A DNA stretch of 36,949 nucleotides from Lachnospiraceae bacterium. GTDB lineage: Bacteria > Bacillota > Clostridia > Lachnospirales > Lachnospiraceae. Location of the stretch: contig VSNH01000019.1 of assembly GCA_009774215.1 (NCBI GenBank), positions 1 through 36,949 of the forward strand, read 5' to 3'. Position numbers and translations under genes: made by a program. This document shows, piece after piece, positions 1 through 7,190 of the stretch. The notes under the pieces are model-generated. The model had not been told where the DNA came from and did not search any database. It was given only the letters and a program-made list of their open reading frames with translations. The stretch's first letter is position 1; each line of letters starts with the position of its first letter.

Positions 1-2
1 CG

Positions 3-377
3 GAGACAGAACTTTCTATAGAAGATATCGTGATGGCGCTTGATGCCAACGTGGAGGTGGAGTCCATCTACAAGTCCGTCTATCAGTCTGACGGCAACGA
101 GATTTACCTCGTAGATCAGGTAGTGGGGGACGGCACGGGCTGCACGGCCGGTCTGAACCGGGCGAGCGAGGATTCGGAGAAGGAAAAAATATTGAACCAT
201 ATGCTTTTGGAGCAGCTCATGGGAACGCTCTCGGAGACGGAAAGGCAGCTCATCCAAATGCGCTACTTTCAGGACAAGACGCAGGTGGAGGTGGCGAAGA
301 GCCTGGGGATCAGCCAGGTGCAGGTCAGTCGGATGGAGAAGAGGATTTTGCTGCGGCTTAGGAGAGAGGTAGGGTGA
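3..377 (+). CDS. sigF: Sporulation sigma factor, 3' part (SigF-like)
   Basis: C-terminal part of a sigma-70 family factor; the gene begins upstream of the window and the reading frame is open from the first complete codon. The visible part covers the end of region 3 and region 4. Region 4.2 is a clear helix-turn-helix (TQVEVAKSLGISQVQVSRME) followed by a basic tail. The segment ELSIEDIVMALDANVEVESI is typical of the SigF/SigG forespore factors, and the QVQVSRMEKRIL ending is closer to SigF than to SigG, which usually has QAQVSRLEKAA. SigF is the first forespore-specific factor and is normally the last gene of spoIIAA-spoIIAB-sigF; those partners would lie off the left edge. The family is secure. 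The SigF versus SigG choice is inference from a short tail. Confidence 0.75.
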   Translation, partial: ETELSIEDIVMALDANVEVESIYKSVYQSDGNEIYLVDQVVGDGTGCTAGLNRASEDSEKEKILNHMLLEQLMGTLSETERQLIQMRYFQDKTQVEVAKSLGISQVQVSRMEKRILLRLRREVG

Positions 378-401
378 AGGGGAGAAAAAGGAGCATTCGG
401 T

Positions 402-719
402 GAGGAGGATTTGTTTTATGAGAAGGGCAATCAGGGAAGGCCATTAAGCCCGAGGTGAGGGTGTATGACTATAAAACGCTTTTGACAGAGAAGAAGGATT
501 ATACCATCAGCTATCAAAACAATACAAAAACGAATGCCGCTTCCGGCGCAGACTTATACTGGCAGGGAGATCAGGCCGGATGAAGAAATCCGGGTGAAGC
601 TGGGCGGAAAAATATCGTCCGAAGATAATTATGAGATTGCGGGATATGCAAATAATATCAACAAGGGGACTGCAACAGTTACCATCAGAGGAATTTTCCT
701 TTTTTCCAACGCAAGATAG
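402..719 (+). pseudogene. Frameshifted fragment of a repeat-type surface protein
   Basis: Decayed coding DNA directly behind the sigma factor. Three frames must be joined to read it. Positions 402-434 give FYEKGNQ. About 435-583 in another frame give GKAIKPEVRVYDYKTLL, then DYTISYQNN, and end at a TGA. About 547-719 in a third frame give TYTGREIRPDEEIRVKLGG, then NNINKGTATVTIRG. Together these resemble two consecutive units of the roughly 80-residue repeats in large cell-surface proteins of Clostridia (pattern YTGKxIxP...Y...NN.NxGTATVTI.G). There is no signal peptide, no proper start and no anchor, so this is a remnant rather than a small gene. A start at 534 would give only 61 residues and has no ribosome binding site. 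Confidence 0.6.
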
Positions 720-743
720 GCCGCTTAGACGGCGAATTGCGCA

Positions 744-772
744 TTGAAAACAGCCTCAAGATATGGTACAGT
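744..772 (+). promoter_or_regulatory. Probable sigma-A promoter of pyrE
   Basis: TTGAAA at 744-749 and TACAGT at 767-772 are separated by 17 bp. A TGG just before the -10 gives an extended -10 element. An imperfect hairpin follows at about 778-806 (arms GTGTGAGGGAA and TTCCCGCACAT), upstream of the pyrE start at 845. I see no T-run after it, so it is not an obvious attenuator. Confidence 0.5.
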
Positions 773-844
773 GGGTTGTGTGAGGGAAATTTCCCATTCC
801 CGCACATGGCGAAGGTGTCAGCAAAGGAAGATGAGGATAAAACG

Positions 845-1522
845 ATGGAACAGTACAAGCAGGAATTTATCGGCTTTATGATAGAAAGCCGGGTGTTGCA
901 GTTTGGGGACTTTACGTTAAAGAGCGGCAGAAAATCCCCGTTTTTTATGAATGCGGGAGCCTATGTGACCGGCGCGCAGCTAAAGAAGCTGGGTGAATAT
1001 TACGCGAAAGCGATTCACGACAATTACGGACTGGATTTTGACGTGCTGTTCGGTCCCGCCTACAAGGGCATTCCCCTCACGGTGGCGACGACCATGGCGA
1101 TCAGCGAGCTTTACGGGAAGGAGATCCGTTACTGCTCTAACAGGAAAGAAGTGAAGGATCACGGTGACACGGGAATCCTGCTCGGCTCTAAGCTGAAGGA
1201 CGGCGATCGTGTGGTCATCATAGAGGATGTGACGACTTCCGGGAAGTCCATCGAGGAGACGTTCCCGATCATTAAGGCGCAGGCGGATGTTACGGTGCAG
1301 GGATTGATGGTGTCTTTAAACCGCATGGAGAAGGGCCTTTCGAGCGATAAGAGCGCCCTCGATGAGATTAAGGAGAAGTACGGTTTCGAAACGGGAGCGA
1401 TCGTCACCATGGAGGAAGTGGTGGAGTGCCTTTACAATAAGCCCGTTGACGGGAAGATTTATATTGACGATGAAATAAAGGGGCGGATTGACGCCTACTA
1501 TGAAACTTACGGGGCAAAGTAA
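845..1522 (+). CDS. pyrE: Orotate phosphoribosyltransferase
   Basis: 225 residues, full length for PyrE. It transfers phosphoribose from PRPP to orotate to make OMP, the fifth step of pyrimidine synthesis, in the cytosol. The PRPP-binding signature VVIIEDVTTSGKS lies at residues 123-135, and the N-terminal GDFTLKSGRKSPFF block is characteristic of the family. The ATG at 845 fits the family N-terminus (EQYKQEFIGFMIE); the frame is open further upstream but that part has no family match. No other pyr gene is next to it. It stands alone behind its own promoter, followed 43 bp later by a small membrane protein. Confidence 0.95.
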   Translation: MEQYKQEFIGFMIESRVLQFGDFTLKSGRKSPFFMNAGAYVTGAQLKKLGEYYAKAIHDNYGLDFDVLFGPAYKGIPLTVATTMAISELYGKEIRYCSNRKEVKDHGDTGILLGSKLKDGDRVVIIEDVTTSGKSIEETFPIIKAQADVTVQGLMVSLNRMEKGLSSDKSALDEIKEKYGFETGAIVTMEEVVECLYNKPVDGKIYIDDEIKGRIDAYYETYGAK

Positions 1523-1565
1523 TGTCTTGAAAAGAGGCGTTGATTTTTTAGAAGGGAAGGAAAAT

Positions 1566-1718
1566 ATGGAAGAGAGAACCTATAAGATCATGGGCGGATC
1601 AGGCGCCTTAAATCTCGCGTTCGGCGTGGTGATTATGGTGGTAGGCATAGCCGGGGGCGTGCTTCTGGTAATCAGCGGCGCGAAGCTTCTGGCGGGAAGA
1701 AACAAAATTTTATTTTAA
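1566..1718 (+). CDS. Small single-pass membrane protein (50 aa)
   Basis: ATG at 1566 is preceded by an AAGGGAAGG ribosome binding site. The protein begins MEERTYKIMGGSGALNLAFG, then has one hydrophobic segment (VVIMVVGIAGGVLLVISGAKL, about residues 20-41) and a short basic tail. It lies 43 bp after pyrE and may be co-transcribed with it. I do not recognise a characterised family. The Gly-rich start followed by a single helix is a pattern seen in small conserved proteins of Lachnospiraceae, but function is unknown. The good start site and the compact hydrophobic pattern argue that it is real. Confidence 0.55.
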   Translation: MEERTYKIMGGSGALNLAFGVVIMVVGIAGGVLLVISGAKLLAGRNKILF

Positions 1719-1841
1719 AAAAGCGGGAGGGCGTTTTCGGTGGGACGAGGATGCCCTCTCTTACGCGAATAGGCGGAGCGTTTCGAGTCTGCCTGTTCGC
1801 GCAGGCGCAAGCAGAGTCAGAAAGCGGGAGGACAGGCAGCG

Positions 1842-2156
1842 GTGAAAAAGGATTTCATGTTTACCAATAAGGAGCATACGCAGAAGGGAATCATGGCTAC
1901 GATTCTTGGTGTGATCTCTCTGACATCTTTGGTTTACATCATTTTGGACAGCTACGCAAAGGCGGGGGAGATTCCTTTACAGTACGGGGCGGTGGCGTTT
2001 CTGACGATGATTTTTGCCTTTGTGGGCATTGTGCTGGGTGTCCTTTCCAAATCCGAGCGGGATAAGTTTTATTTTTTCAGTTATCTGGGTATCGTATTAA
2101 ATGTATTGGTGCTGGCGGCGCTCAGCGTGATTTTGTACGCGGGGGCATATGCATGA
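1842..2156 (+). CDS. Small integral membrane protein, about 3 helices
   Basis: 104 residues with a GTG start at 1842 behind CGGGAGGACAGG. After a hydrophilic start (MKKDFMFTNKEHTQKG) there are three hydrophobic segments, at about residues 17-36, 48-68 and 78-102. The middle one is followed by SKSERDKF, a likely cytoplasmic loop. It resembles small membrane proteins of unknown function that are common in Lachnospiraceae (possibly the DUF6142 group, from memory and unverified). The gap before it contains two small hairpins (GAGGGC/GCCCTC and GCCTG/CAGGC). No function can be assigned. Confidence 0.6.
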   Translation: MKKDFMFTNKEHTQKGIMATILGVISLTSLVYIILDSYAKAGEIPLQYGAVAFLTMIFAFVGIVLGVLSKSERDKFYFFSYLGIVLNVLVLAALSVILYAGAYA

Positions 2157-2244
2157 GATGATTGGTAATCGTGATGCCCGCGAATATATGATATGGAAAG
2201 TGCGTGCAGGCATTGCTATTTGAGGATTGAGAAGGGAGATCATA

Positions 2245-4308
2245 ATGAGACAGGAAGAATTAATAGAGGAGCGCTACGGGCTTGCGCTTGCCCGGATTAA
2301 GGAAATACCGAATGAGTCAATCTGTGGAGAGGGTTACAGGGATTATTTCAAGCAGATGGCGGACTTTGTCTTAATGATGGATCGGACTTATGCGCTGGTG
2401 GAGAGCGGGGCCCTCAGGCAGATGGGACTGGAGGAGCTGAAAGCGCACAATCAGGCGCTCTATGCGGATATTCTGCCGGCGCATTACGGGGAAAGTTATG
2501 CGAATCCGGACTATGCGACAAATAGACTGGGAGAGTCAATCGAAAAATGCCTGTCCTTTTTGTATGCGGAGCTTCGCGGCATGATTCCGGCGGCTTATGA
2601 GACAAATCCTGCTTCTATGACCATGCGGGCGGAGCTTTTGCTGGAGGTTTACCAGCTCTTTGTCTGCGCGGCCGAAGACGGAAAGGAGCCGGATGCGGAG
2701 GAACTGCGGCAGATTCTTTATTGGTATGTGAGCGATTATTACGAGACGGCGTTTGAAGAAAAGAGCCTGACGCTTCTGGACGCGGATCGGGATTTCGCCC
2801 GCCGTATCATTATGGAGAGCGATCTGTCGGATCTGCGCTATCTCTACTGGTTCGGGGAGTATATCACGGAGAACGAGATGAGAACGGCGGCGCATTTGCA
2901 TGAAATGCCTTCGGAAAAAATAAAGCTGATGGCGGACACGTACACGGAGGGTTACCGCATCGGCTTTGAGGTGACCAACAAGGATATTTCTTTGAAAGAA
3001 ATTGTGACAATCCGCTATTTTCTGGGCTTTGAACGGGTGATAAGGCAGGCGGTTCTGAATTTTGACCAGATTGGTCTACAATCGACCTTTTGCCGGGCGG
3101 GCGCCGATATCTTTCAGGGCAGGAGTGTGAACAAGAACGGCTACTGCGGCGCCAATCCCAACAAGCAGTACGACTATGACCATAAGGAAGATATGGCTCT
3201 TTTTCTGGATGCTGCGCTGGCGGAGAGAAGGGTCGAGGCGGTGCGGAATGTGTTCGAGCGCCACAAGGAGCTGGCGGTTCTTTACGGCGGCCCCGCGGTG
3301 GTGGAGAGCTTCGGGGAGGAGCCCTTCGTGCCGGAGAATAAGGAGACTGCCTGCCGTTTCAGTGAAAAGCAGCAGAAGCTTTCGGTTTCCAACGCGGGAA
3401 AGATAGCCGATATACAGAACGAGTATATCAAGGGCGAGGAGCACAGCTTTACGATCATCGCCTTTCCCGTGCCCGGGATCGGAGAGCGGTATGAGGAAAT
3501 CTTTGACGATGTGGTGCGCATCAATACGCTGGACTACATGCTCTACCGGGATATCCAGCAGAAGATCATAGATGTGCTGGATAAGGGATCGACCGTGTTG
3601 GTCAAGGGTATGAACGGGAATGAGACGGACATCAGGGTGCAGCTTCACAAGCTGGGTGACCCGGAAACCCAGACCAATTTCGAAAATTGTGTGGCGGATG
3701 TCAATATCCCTGTGGGAGAGGTGTTTACCTCGCCCCGGCTGACAGGTACGGAGGGGCTTCTGCATGTGCCGCGCGTGTTTTTACACGAGCTGGAGTACCG
3801 GGATCTGCGGCTTCGTTTTCAGGACGGCTTCGTGACGGATTATAGCTGCGGTAACTTTGCGGGAGAGGAGGAAAACCGCAAGTATATCAGGGATAACGTA
3901 TTTCATCACCATGAAAAACTGCCGCTTGGAGAATTTGCCATCGGCACGAATACGACGGCTTTCTCCGTCGCGAGAAAGTATGGAATCGAGGACAAGCTGC
4001 CGATTCTGATTGCGGAGAAGACCGGACCCCACTTTGCGCTTGGGGATACCTGTTATTCCCACGAGGAGGAAGTGAAGAGTTACAATCCGGACGGCAAGGA
4101 GATTACAGCGAAAGAGAACGAAGTGTCAGTTTTGCGTGACACAGATGTCAGCAAGGCGTATTTTCAGTGCCACACGGACATTACGATCCCTTATGACGAG
4201 CTGGGGGAGCTTTCTGTGTTGACCGAATCGGGAGAGAAATTTGTGATTATCCAAGATGGTCAATTTGTGCTGCCGGGCTGTGAGGAGCTGAACCGGGCGC
4301 TGGTGTAG
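2245..4308 (+). CDS. M29-like aminopeptidase with N-terminal extension
   Basis: 687 residues with ATG at 2245 behind GAAGGGAG. The C-terminal half, from about residue 390, looks like family M29 metallo-aminopeptidases (AmpS/PepS type). It has NIPVGEVFTSP at about 488-498, LGEFAIGTN at about 561-569 and EKTGPHFALGDTCY at about 591-604; in M29 enzymes the acidic and His residues of these blocks bind the two catalytic metals. A typical M29 enzyme is about 370-410 residues, so roughly 300 N-terminal residues are extra. They are helical and acidic, with no signal peptide, and I do not recognise them. The likely role is cytosolic removal of N-terminal amino acids from peptides. The catalytic assignment is by motif only. 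A structured repeat follows immediately. Confidence 0.7.
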   Translation: MRQEELIEERYGLALARIKEIPNESICGEGYRDYFKQMADFVLMMDRTYALVESGALRQMGLEELKAHNQALYADILPAHYGESYANPDYATNRLGESIEKCLSFLYAELRGMIPAAYETNPASMTMRAELLLEVYQLFVCAAEDGKEPDAEELRQILYWYVSDYYETAFEEKSLTLLDADRDFARRIIMESDLSDLRYLYWFGEYITENEMRTAAHLHEMPSEKIKLMADTYTEGYRIGFEVTNKDISLKEIVTIRYFLGFERVIRQAVLNFDQIGLQSTFCRAGADIFQGRSVNKNGYCGANPNKQYDYDHKEDMALFLDAALAERRVEAVRNVFERHKELAVLYGGPAVVESFGEEPFVPENKETACRFSEKQQKLSVSNAGKIADIQNEYIKGEEHSFTIIAFPVPGIGERYEEIFDDVVRINTLDYMLYRDIQQKIIDVLDKGSTVLVKGMNGNETDIRVQLHKLGDPETQTNFENCVADVNIPVGEVFTSPRLTGTEGLLHVPRVFLHELEYRDLRLRFQDGFVTDYSCGNFAGEEENRKYIRDNVFHHHEKLPLGEFAIGTNTTAFSVARKYGIEDKLPILIAEKTGPHFALGDTCYSHEEEVKSYNPDGKEITAKENEVSVLRDTDVSKAYFQCHTDITIPYDELGELSVLTESGEKFVIIQDGQFVLPGCEELNRALV

Positions 4309-4312
4309 CAAA

Positions 4313-4423
4313 GCGAAAAGTACTTCGAAAGACGTTTCGCCATAGGACAGGAACGCAAAGTCAGCAAGTTGACTTGGAAGTACGGAGTTTCGCGTAAGAG
4401 AATGCCTGAAAAGTGGCATTCTC
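4313..4423 (+). repeat. Structured intergenic repeat, copy A
   Basis: 111 bp between the aminopeptidase and purE. It begins GCGAAAAGTACTTC and closes with GAAGTAC...TTTCGCG, giving an outer stem with GTACTTC/GAAGTAC. Inside is the small AAGTCA/TGACTT hairpin. It ends in a perfect 9-bp hairpin, GAGAATGCC (4398-4406) and GGCATTCTC (4415-4423). Copies B (7053-7163) and C (33048-33140) share this architecture. No T-tract follows, so it is not a standard terminator. Confidence 0.8.
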
Positions 4424-4545
4424 AGCACGATTGTGTATTGGGTGGACTATAAATATGGGTTGCGTAATTGGGGGAAATCTAGTACACTGTAGAATAAGAA
4501 ACTTTGTTTTGATACAAGATGTTGTGGTTGAGGAGGTAATTGCGG

Positions 4546-5055
4546 ATGGCACAGGTAGGCATCGTGATGGGCAGCGATTCGGATATGCCCGTTATGGCGA
4601 AGGCGGCGGATATTTTGGAGGAGCTTGGCATTTCCTATGAGATGACAATTATTTCCGCCCACAGGGAACCGGACGTGTTCTTTGAATATGCGAAGGGCGC
4701 GGAGGCGAAGGGCTTTAAGGTGATTATCGCGGGGGCCGGGAAGGCGGCTCACCTGCCGGGCATGTGCGCGGCGATCTTTCCCATGCCGGTGATCGGCGTG
4801 CCCATGAAGACTTCCGATCTGGGCGGGGTGGATTCCCTCTATTCCATTGTGCAGATGCCCTCGGGCATTCCGGTGGCCACGGTGGCCATAAACGGCGGAC
4901 AGAACGCGGGTATTCTGGCGGCGAAGATTCTGGCTGTCTCGGATGCGGCGCTTCTGGAACGGCTAAAGAAATATTCGGAGAGACTGAAGGAGAGCGTGCA
5001 GGAGAAGGACGCGAAGCTGCAGGAAGTAGGGTATAAAACGTATTTGAAAGCGTAA
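4546..5055 (+). CDS. purE: N5-carboxyaminoimidazole ribonucleotide mutase
   Basis: 169 residues. It converts N5-CAIR to CAIR in purine synthesis. Family marks are GSDSDMPVM near the N-terminus, the SAHREPD block at 37-43 (SAHRTP in most homologues) and AGAGKAAHLPGM at 62-73, where a Lys replaces the second Gly of the usual GAGGAAHLPGM. The AAHLPGM form points to bacterial class I PurE, which works with PurK; no purK is in the window. AGGAGGT at 4531-4537 is 8 bp from the ATG, which decides the start. A weak promoter (TTGGGG at 4468, TAGAAT at 4490, 16 bp apart) may lie just upstream. First gene of purE-purM-purN-purD. Confidence 0.95.
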   Translation: MAQVGIVMGSDSDMPVMAKAADILEELGISYEMTIISAHREPDVFFEYAKGAEAKGFKVIIAGAGKAAHLPGMCAAIFPMPVIGVPMKTSDLGGVDSLYSIVQMPSGIPVATVAINGGQNAGILAAKILAVSDAALLERLKKYSERLKESVQEKDAKLQEVGYKTYLKA

Positions 5056-5069
5056 GAGAAGGAGAACAG

Positions 5070-5205
5070 ATTGAAAAATAAGTCTACCTTATTTTTCAAT
5101 CGCGAGTTTGTGTCGGAGCCACAAACTCGGAATCGCAGATGCAGAACGAAGTATTCCTTCGGAAAACTTCTAAATTCTGTTCGCGCGTCTCCGCAATAAT
5201 GCTCC
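5070..5205 (+). repeat. Paired hairpins in the purE-purM spacer
   Basis: Two perfect hairpins stand back to back: ATTGAAAAATAAG (5070-5082) with its complement at 5088-5100, a 13-bp stem with a 5-nt loop; and CGAGTTTGTG (5103-5112) with CACAAACTCG (5120-5129), a 10-bp stem. A further imperfect palindrome (AGAACGAAGT...ACTTC...TTCTGTTCG) runs to about 5192. It fills nearly all of the 165-bp spacer and resembles the palindromic DNA at 18.6 kb and 20.6 kb in composition. It may modulate read-through from purE to purM. Confidence 0.65.
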
Positions 5206-5220
5206 GACATGGAGGAAAGT

Positions 5221-6246
5221 ATGGACTACAAGACAGCGGGCGTGGATATCGAGGCGGGTTACCGTTCGGTGGAGCTGATGAAGCAGTATGTGAAGGGGAC
5301 GATGAGGCCGGAGGTGTTAGGCGGGATCGGCGGTTTTTCCGGCGCTTTTTCCCTGGAAAAGATAAAGGGTATGGAGAAGCCTGTGCTCTTGTCGGGCACG
5401 GACGGCGTTGGCACAAAGATACAGCTCGCCTATCTGATGGACAAACACGATACGGTGGGAATTGACTGTGTGGCGATGTGTGTCAACGATGTGGTGTGCG
5501 CGGGCGCGGAGCCGTTGTTTTTCTTAGATTACATAGCCTGCGGCAAAAATTATCCCGAGAAGATCGCGGCCATCGTGAAAGGTGTGGCGGAGGGCTGTAA
5601 GCAGGCGGGCGCGGCCTTGGTCGGCGGCGAGACGGCGGAGCATCCGGGGCTGATGCCGGAGGACGAGTACGACCTTGCAGGTTTCGCGGTGGGCGTAGCT
5701 GAGGAGAAGGATCTGATCACGGGGGCGGACGTGAAGCCCGGGGACGTGTTGATCGGCATTGCATCCTCAGGCGTACACAGCAACGGCTTTTCCCTGATCA
5801 GAAAAGTATTCAATGTGAATCGGGAAACGCTCTCCGTATATTATGACGAGCTTGGCGCGACGCTCGGCGAGACATTGCTGACTCCCACCAGGATTTATGT
5901 GAAAGCGCTTCAGGAAGTGAAGCGGGCGGGCATCATCGTCAAGGGCTGCAGCCATATCACGGGCGGCGGCTTTTATGAGAACATACCGAGAATGCTGCCG
6001 GAGGGCGTCGGGGCAAAGGTGAAGAAAGGCAGCTTTGAGATACCGCCTATTTTTGCACTGATGCAAAAGACCGGCAGTCTGGAAGAAAAGATGATGTACA
6101 ATACTTACAACATGGGACTCGGCATGGTGCTGGCGGTGGATGCCGCGGATGCAGACCGTACCGTTGCCGCGCTTGCAAAAGCCGGCGAAAAGGCATGGGC
6201 CGTGGGAGAAGTGGCAGCAGGCGCGCATGAGGCGGTTATCGTGTAA
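5221..6246 (+). CDS. purM: Phosphoribosylformylglycinamidine cyclo-ligase
   Basis: 341 residues, normal length. It is the ATP-dependent AIR synthetase that closes the imidazole ring of FGAM. The family signature GTDGVGTK lies at residues 59-66, followed by DCVAMCVNDVVCAGAEPLFF, the VGGETAEHPG block and the C-terminal ITGGGFYENIPRM, all standard PurM blocks. GGAGG at 5211-5215 precedes ATG 5221 by 5 bp. An in-frame ATG at 5209 would precede that site and is less likely. The stop codon sits inside a TGTAAAC/GTTTACA palindrome (6242-6264). Confidence 0.96.
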   Translation: MDYKTAGVDIEAGYRSVELMKQYVKGTMRPEVLGGIGGFSGAFSLEKIKGMEKPVLLSGTDGVGTKIQLAYLMDKHDTVGIDCVAMCVNDVVCAGAEPLFFLDYIACGKNYPEKIAAIVKGVAEGCKQAGAALVGGETAEHPGLMPEDEYDLAGFAVGVAEEKDLITGADVKPGDVLIGIASSGVHSNGFSLIRKVFNVNRETLSVYYDELGATLGETLLTPTRIYVKALQEVKRAGIIVKGCSHITGGGFYENIPRMLPEGVGAKVKKGSFEIPPIFALMQKTGSLEEKMMYNTYNMGLGMVLAVDAADADRTVAALAKAGEKAWAVGEVAAGAHEAVIV

Positions 6247-6267
6247 ACGCTCGGCGGGTTTACATAA
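6242..6267 (+). repeat. TGTAAAC/GTTTACA palindrome ending in TTTACATAA
   Basis: TGTAAAC at 6242-6248 and GTTTACA at 6258-6264 form a perfect inverted repeat with a 9-bp spacer. The right arm continues into TTTACATAA (6259-6267), the 9-mer repeated around the bio genes. The palindrome includes the purM stop codon. It could be a protein-binding site or a repeat scar. Confidence 0.5.
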
Positions 6268-6421
6268 TACAAAACGGCGTGACATTGTTCTTTTATGAAT
6301 GGGTGTTGGCTGTATGAATGGTGAAATATCTCGCAGCAATCGCCAAGGTCAGGCAAGTGCGGCTTTGGGGCATTGCCCGCGGGAACAGAAGGGACTGGGG
6401 AGTTCTGACGGGAGGAGTAGG

Positions 6422-7048
6422 ATGCTTAGAGTAGTGGTGTGCGTGTCGGGAGGCGGCACAAATTTACAGGCGATTATTGACGGCATTGCGCAGGGCGCCA
6501 TTTTTAACACGGAAATTGTCCGGGTGGTGTGCAACAATCCGGGAGCCGGGGCTCTGGAGAGAGCGGGAAAAGCGGGGATTGAGAGCGTGTGCGTGTCCCC
6601 GAAGGATTACGGGAACAGGGAACAGTTCGAGGAGGCCCTGATTCGCTCGGTGGAGGAGGCCAAACCGGATTTGATTGTGCTGGCGGGCTTTATGGTGAAG
6701 GTTCCCGCAGCGCTGATCAGGAAGTATGAAAATAGAATAATCAATATACACCCGTCCCTGATTCCGGCCTTTTGCGGAACGGGTTATTACGGACTGCGGG
6801 TGCATGAGGCGGCGCTTTCGCGCGGCGTAAAAATAACGGGCGCGACGGTGCATTTTGTGGATGAGGGGATGGATACCGGGCCCATTATCATGCAGAAAGC
6901 GGTGGAAGTGCATGAGGACGATACGCCTGAAACGCTGCAGAGGCGGGTGATGGAGAATGCCGAGTGGGTGATTCTGCCATGGTGTATCAATCTGATTGCA
7001 TCGGGACAGGTGAAGGTGGAGAACGGTAAGGTTACGGTCGCAGAGTGA
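6422..7048 (+). CDS. purN: Phosphoribosylglycinamide formyltransferase
   Basis: 208 residues. It transfers a formyl group from 10-formyl-THF to GAR (third purine step). It begins MLRVVVCVSGGGTNLQAII, the substrate phosphate loop. The catalytic trio is visible: N108 and H110 in INIHPSLIPAF and D151 in GMDTGPI. Where most PurN proteins read PAFPGLHA, this one has PAFCGTGYYGLRVHEAAL, a variation within the folate-site loop that leaves the catalytic residues intact. GGAGG at 6411-6415 is 6 bp from ATG 6422, which decides the start. The 175-bp gap from purM holds no gene. A structured repeat separates it from purD. Confidence 0.95.
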   Translation: MLRVVVCVSGGGTNLQAIIDGIAQGAIFNTEIVRVVCNNPGAGALERAGKAGIESVCVSPKDYGNREQFEEALIRSVEEAKPDLIVLAGFMVKVPAALIRKYENRIINIHPSLIPAFCGTGYYGLRVHEAALSRGVKITGATVHFVDEGMDTGPIIMQKAVEVHEDDTPETLQRRVMENAEWVILPWCINLIASGQVKVENGKVTVAE

Positions 7049-7052
7049 TAAC

Positions 7053-7163
7053 GCGAAAAGTACTTCTAAAGACGTTTTGCCATAGGCCGGGAACGCAAAG
7101 TCAGCAAGCTGACTTGGAAGGACTAAGTTCCGCGTGGAAGAATGCCGGAAATCGGTATTCTTC
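7053..7163 (+). repeat. Structured intergenic repeat, copy B
   Basis: 111 bp, the same length as copy A and alignable to it without gaps, clearly homologous by eye. It starts GCGAAAAGTACTTC, has the inner perfect stem AAGTCAGC/GCTGACTT and ends with the hairpin GAAGAATGCCG / CGGTATTCTTC (one G.U-type pair). Where copy A has GAG/CTC at the base of this last stem, copy B has AAG/CTT, a paired change. Confidence 0.8.
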
Positions 7164-7190
7164 GAGTAGAGTTGGGAGGAATAAAGTGTC

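Noticed and set aside
4313..4423. Copy A considered as a MITE or IS fragment
   Set aside because: I see no clear target-site duplication, no transposase in the window, and internal structure unlike simple terminal inverted repeats. Kept as a structured repeat only.
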